Part shown: one piece after another, positions 62,441 to 64,000 of the stretch
Layout: each line of letters begins with the position of its first letter
Numbering within the stretch: position 1 is the stretch's first letter
Assembly: GCA_033558025.1 (NCBI GenBank)
Contig: JAUCEF010000014.1
Coordinates: 310,001-374,000, forward strand
Source of the DNA: Phytophthora sp. 'mugwort'
Lineage: Eukaryota > Oomycota > Peronosporomycetes > Peronosporales > Peronosporaceae
Reading direction: 5' to 3'
DNA length: 64,000 bases
The notes under the pieces: model-generated
The model's database searches: none
What the model was told of the DNA's origin: nothing
The model's input: only the letters and a program-made list of their open reading frames with translations
Program-made: the position numbers and the translations under genes

Positions 62441-63547
62441 AGCGCGTCGTTTTGTTTACAGAAACGACTACCTAGGGATCTGCAAATTACCAAAATAAGC
62501 CATTACTATTGCAAATTGCAAGAGCTTTTGATTTGGCAGATAACCATGCAAAATCGTAGATATAACTATATTGGCGGGTAAATCAAGTGTCAGCTAATTC
62601 ATCACTACTTGGGACTCAGTAGTCCGTACGCCGAGTGGGAGGCTTGCGAGGTCGATGGAGCATGCTTGGTGTCTATGTGCGGCTACGCAGCTGGTACTGG
62701 GAGGAGCTCTAATACGCGGCACCTCACGCACCGAGGCGCGCACGGTGCAATGATTTAATTTAAATTGCCGTTAAATCCTCTAAAGACACGTGTTTCGTAT
62801 GCTTTCTGACAGTGGATCGATCATTTTAATACATGCGATGAATTAAAATTAATAGCGTTGTCCAGCAAGCAGCAAAAGGGTTCCGCATAAGCAGGACATT
62901 CATAAAAACATCGGCTATGTATGGGATCCAAAGCGGCGTCACGTACTCCCCACATAGCTCTTGCTGGTTATCGAAAACTGCTGCGAACGCATTTTTCAAG
63001 TTACAGTAATCTAGGTGTTAAGTGTCTGGCGTTGTTACCTGTCACCTTGTTGTTTTGGTCAATTAGAAAGCCTCTTTAGCAAGGATTTGCCGTGATATGT
63101 TAGCTGTCACCCTGCGTTCAACACAGGGTGACACACTGTGTTGTAGATATCACGCAGGGAATAACAACCACCACCAGTTCACACCACCTCGCCCCAGCAG
63201 CCACATAAGGGGGAGAGTGGCTATGCGCGGAGGAGGGTGCAAGCCGAACCAGCACAAGCTTGCCTCGGAGACCTTCGCAATGAAGGCGGTTGTGCTGTCC
63301 TTCTACGAAACGCACACAATGACTTTACAACCTAATGCATTTCCAACTTCATTTCATGCCTATGATTTCCATACAAATAAAAATGACACACGTGCTAGTT
63401 AGTCCACAAGCCGCTACAGACCTGAGACTGTACAACCGCTAGCTATCATACCCGTGGAGTTGACCCTAAGCGCAGCGCCGTAGCAACAGCCGTCTCCGAG
63501 AAAACGCCGCGCACACACAGCCATTTGACACACTTTGCTAAGTACCA
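62441..63547. other. Non-coding region with a hairpin at 63091-63154
   Basis: A 10-bp perfect stem TGTCACCCTG/CAGGGTGACA with a 9-nt loop (63105-63133) is nested in an outer CGTGATAT/ATATCACG pair. AATAAA occurs at about 63376. It may be part of an LTR; no gene was seen. Confidence 0.45.
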
Positions 63548-63945
63548 TATTCCCCCTGTTAGAAGCGTCAGTAATGTACACGTCTGGGTTAGGTGTACAG
63601 GTCTCCTCTGACGGAGCGATGTACACGTACTTAGCAAAATATGTACGGTATTACAAAGTACTCATTCAGTCAATAGTCAAATAGGGAGACCAAATGGTCG
63701 TGTGCACGCGTCGCTTTTTTCATAGTCGGCTGCGACGACAGCGCTGTTCTTTGGGATTTATCTACATTGGAATAATAGCTAGCGGTGCGTACAATCTCAG
63801 GTCTGTAGCGTTGATTCGTAGCCTTCCTACCAATGTGTCCAGGCCACTCATTTGCCGGTTCTGACGCTTGTGACAAAGCGGAAACCAAAAATAATAATGG
63901 AGAAATATGTTGGATAAAAAAGTGACGCTTGTAACAGGGGGAATA
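63548..63945. repeat. 398-bp element with 23-bp terminal inverted repeats
   Basis: TATTCCCCCTGTTAG.. at 63548-63570 is repeated in inverse at 63923-63945 with one mismatch. The inner ends TGTTA and TAACA also resemble LTR termini. No coding frame is supportable inside. A MITE or a solo-LTR-like remnant are both possible. Confidence 0.6.
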
Positions 63946-64000
63946 CGATTCGTGTACATCGCTCCGTCAACGGAGCTCTATCCCGGACAGTCTGCACGTT

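Overview
The window looks like nuclear DNA of an oomycete, most likely a Phytophthora-type plant pathogen. This is inferred from short GT-AG introns (about 50-90 bp) in otherwise compact genes, secreted Kazal inhibitors with Asp at the P1 site, oomycete-type initiator sequences (CTCATTCT..) ahead of secreted-protein genes, a tandem pseudokinase-kinase of the TKL group, and a dense mixture of Gypsy, Copia, PIF/Harbinger, piggyBac and Tc1/mariner remnants. No bacterial operons, rRNA genes or CRISPR arrays were seen.

Layout. 1-8700: a dead Ty3/Gypsy copy on the minus strand, split by a 3228-bp Harbinger-like element with long terminal inverted repeats and a 3-bp TGA target duplication, next to the integrase relic of another Gypsy. 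8860-10900: short repeats and no gene. 10973-24000: three paralogous secreted proteins with repeats resembling a GIN/DUF2807 beta-helix (two intact, one frameshifted). The first two are separated by about 9 kb of transposons: a near-perfect 1558-bp palindrome enclosing a GIY-YIG nuclease fragment, a second Harbinger with an intron-bearing Myb/SANT-like partner, and a decayed piggyBac whose frame runs into the Harbinger transposase. 24343-38505: a gene-dense housekeeping block with a Cid1/GLD-2-type terminal nucleotidyltransferase, a four-exon PDZ/coiled-coil protein, a UBL-PUB-STI1-UIM ubiquitin adaptor, an unrecognised multi-exon gene, a condensation/acetyltransferase-like protein and an OSCA/TMEM63-type channel.

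39108-46691: secreted proteins again, namely a six-module cysteine-rich protein with His-rich spacers and two related Kazal-domain proteins, separated by repeat-rich DNA. 47367-50111: a TKL pseudokinase-kinase. 50627-64000: mobile-element debris, including a Tc1/mariner relic, a second Gypsy copy with a candidate 5' LTR, a Copia reverse-transcriptase piece fused to its end, an integrase fragment, and a stray copy of the promoter plus signal peptide of the 39108 gene.

The alternation of conserved gene-dense and repeat-rich, secreted-protein-bearing segments fits the two-compartment organisation known for these genomes. The least explained object is the palindromic GIY-YIG element at 12560-14117.
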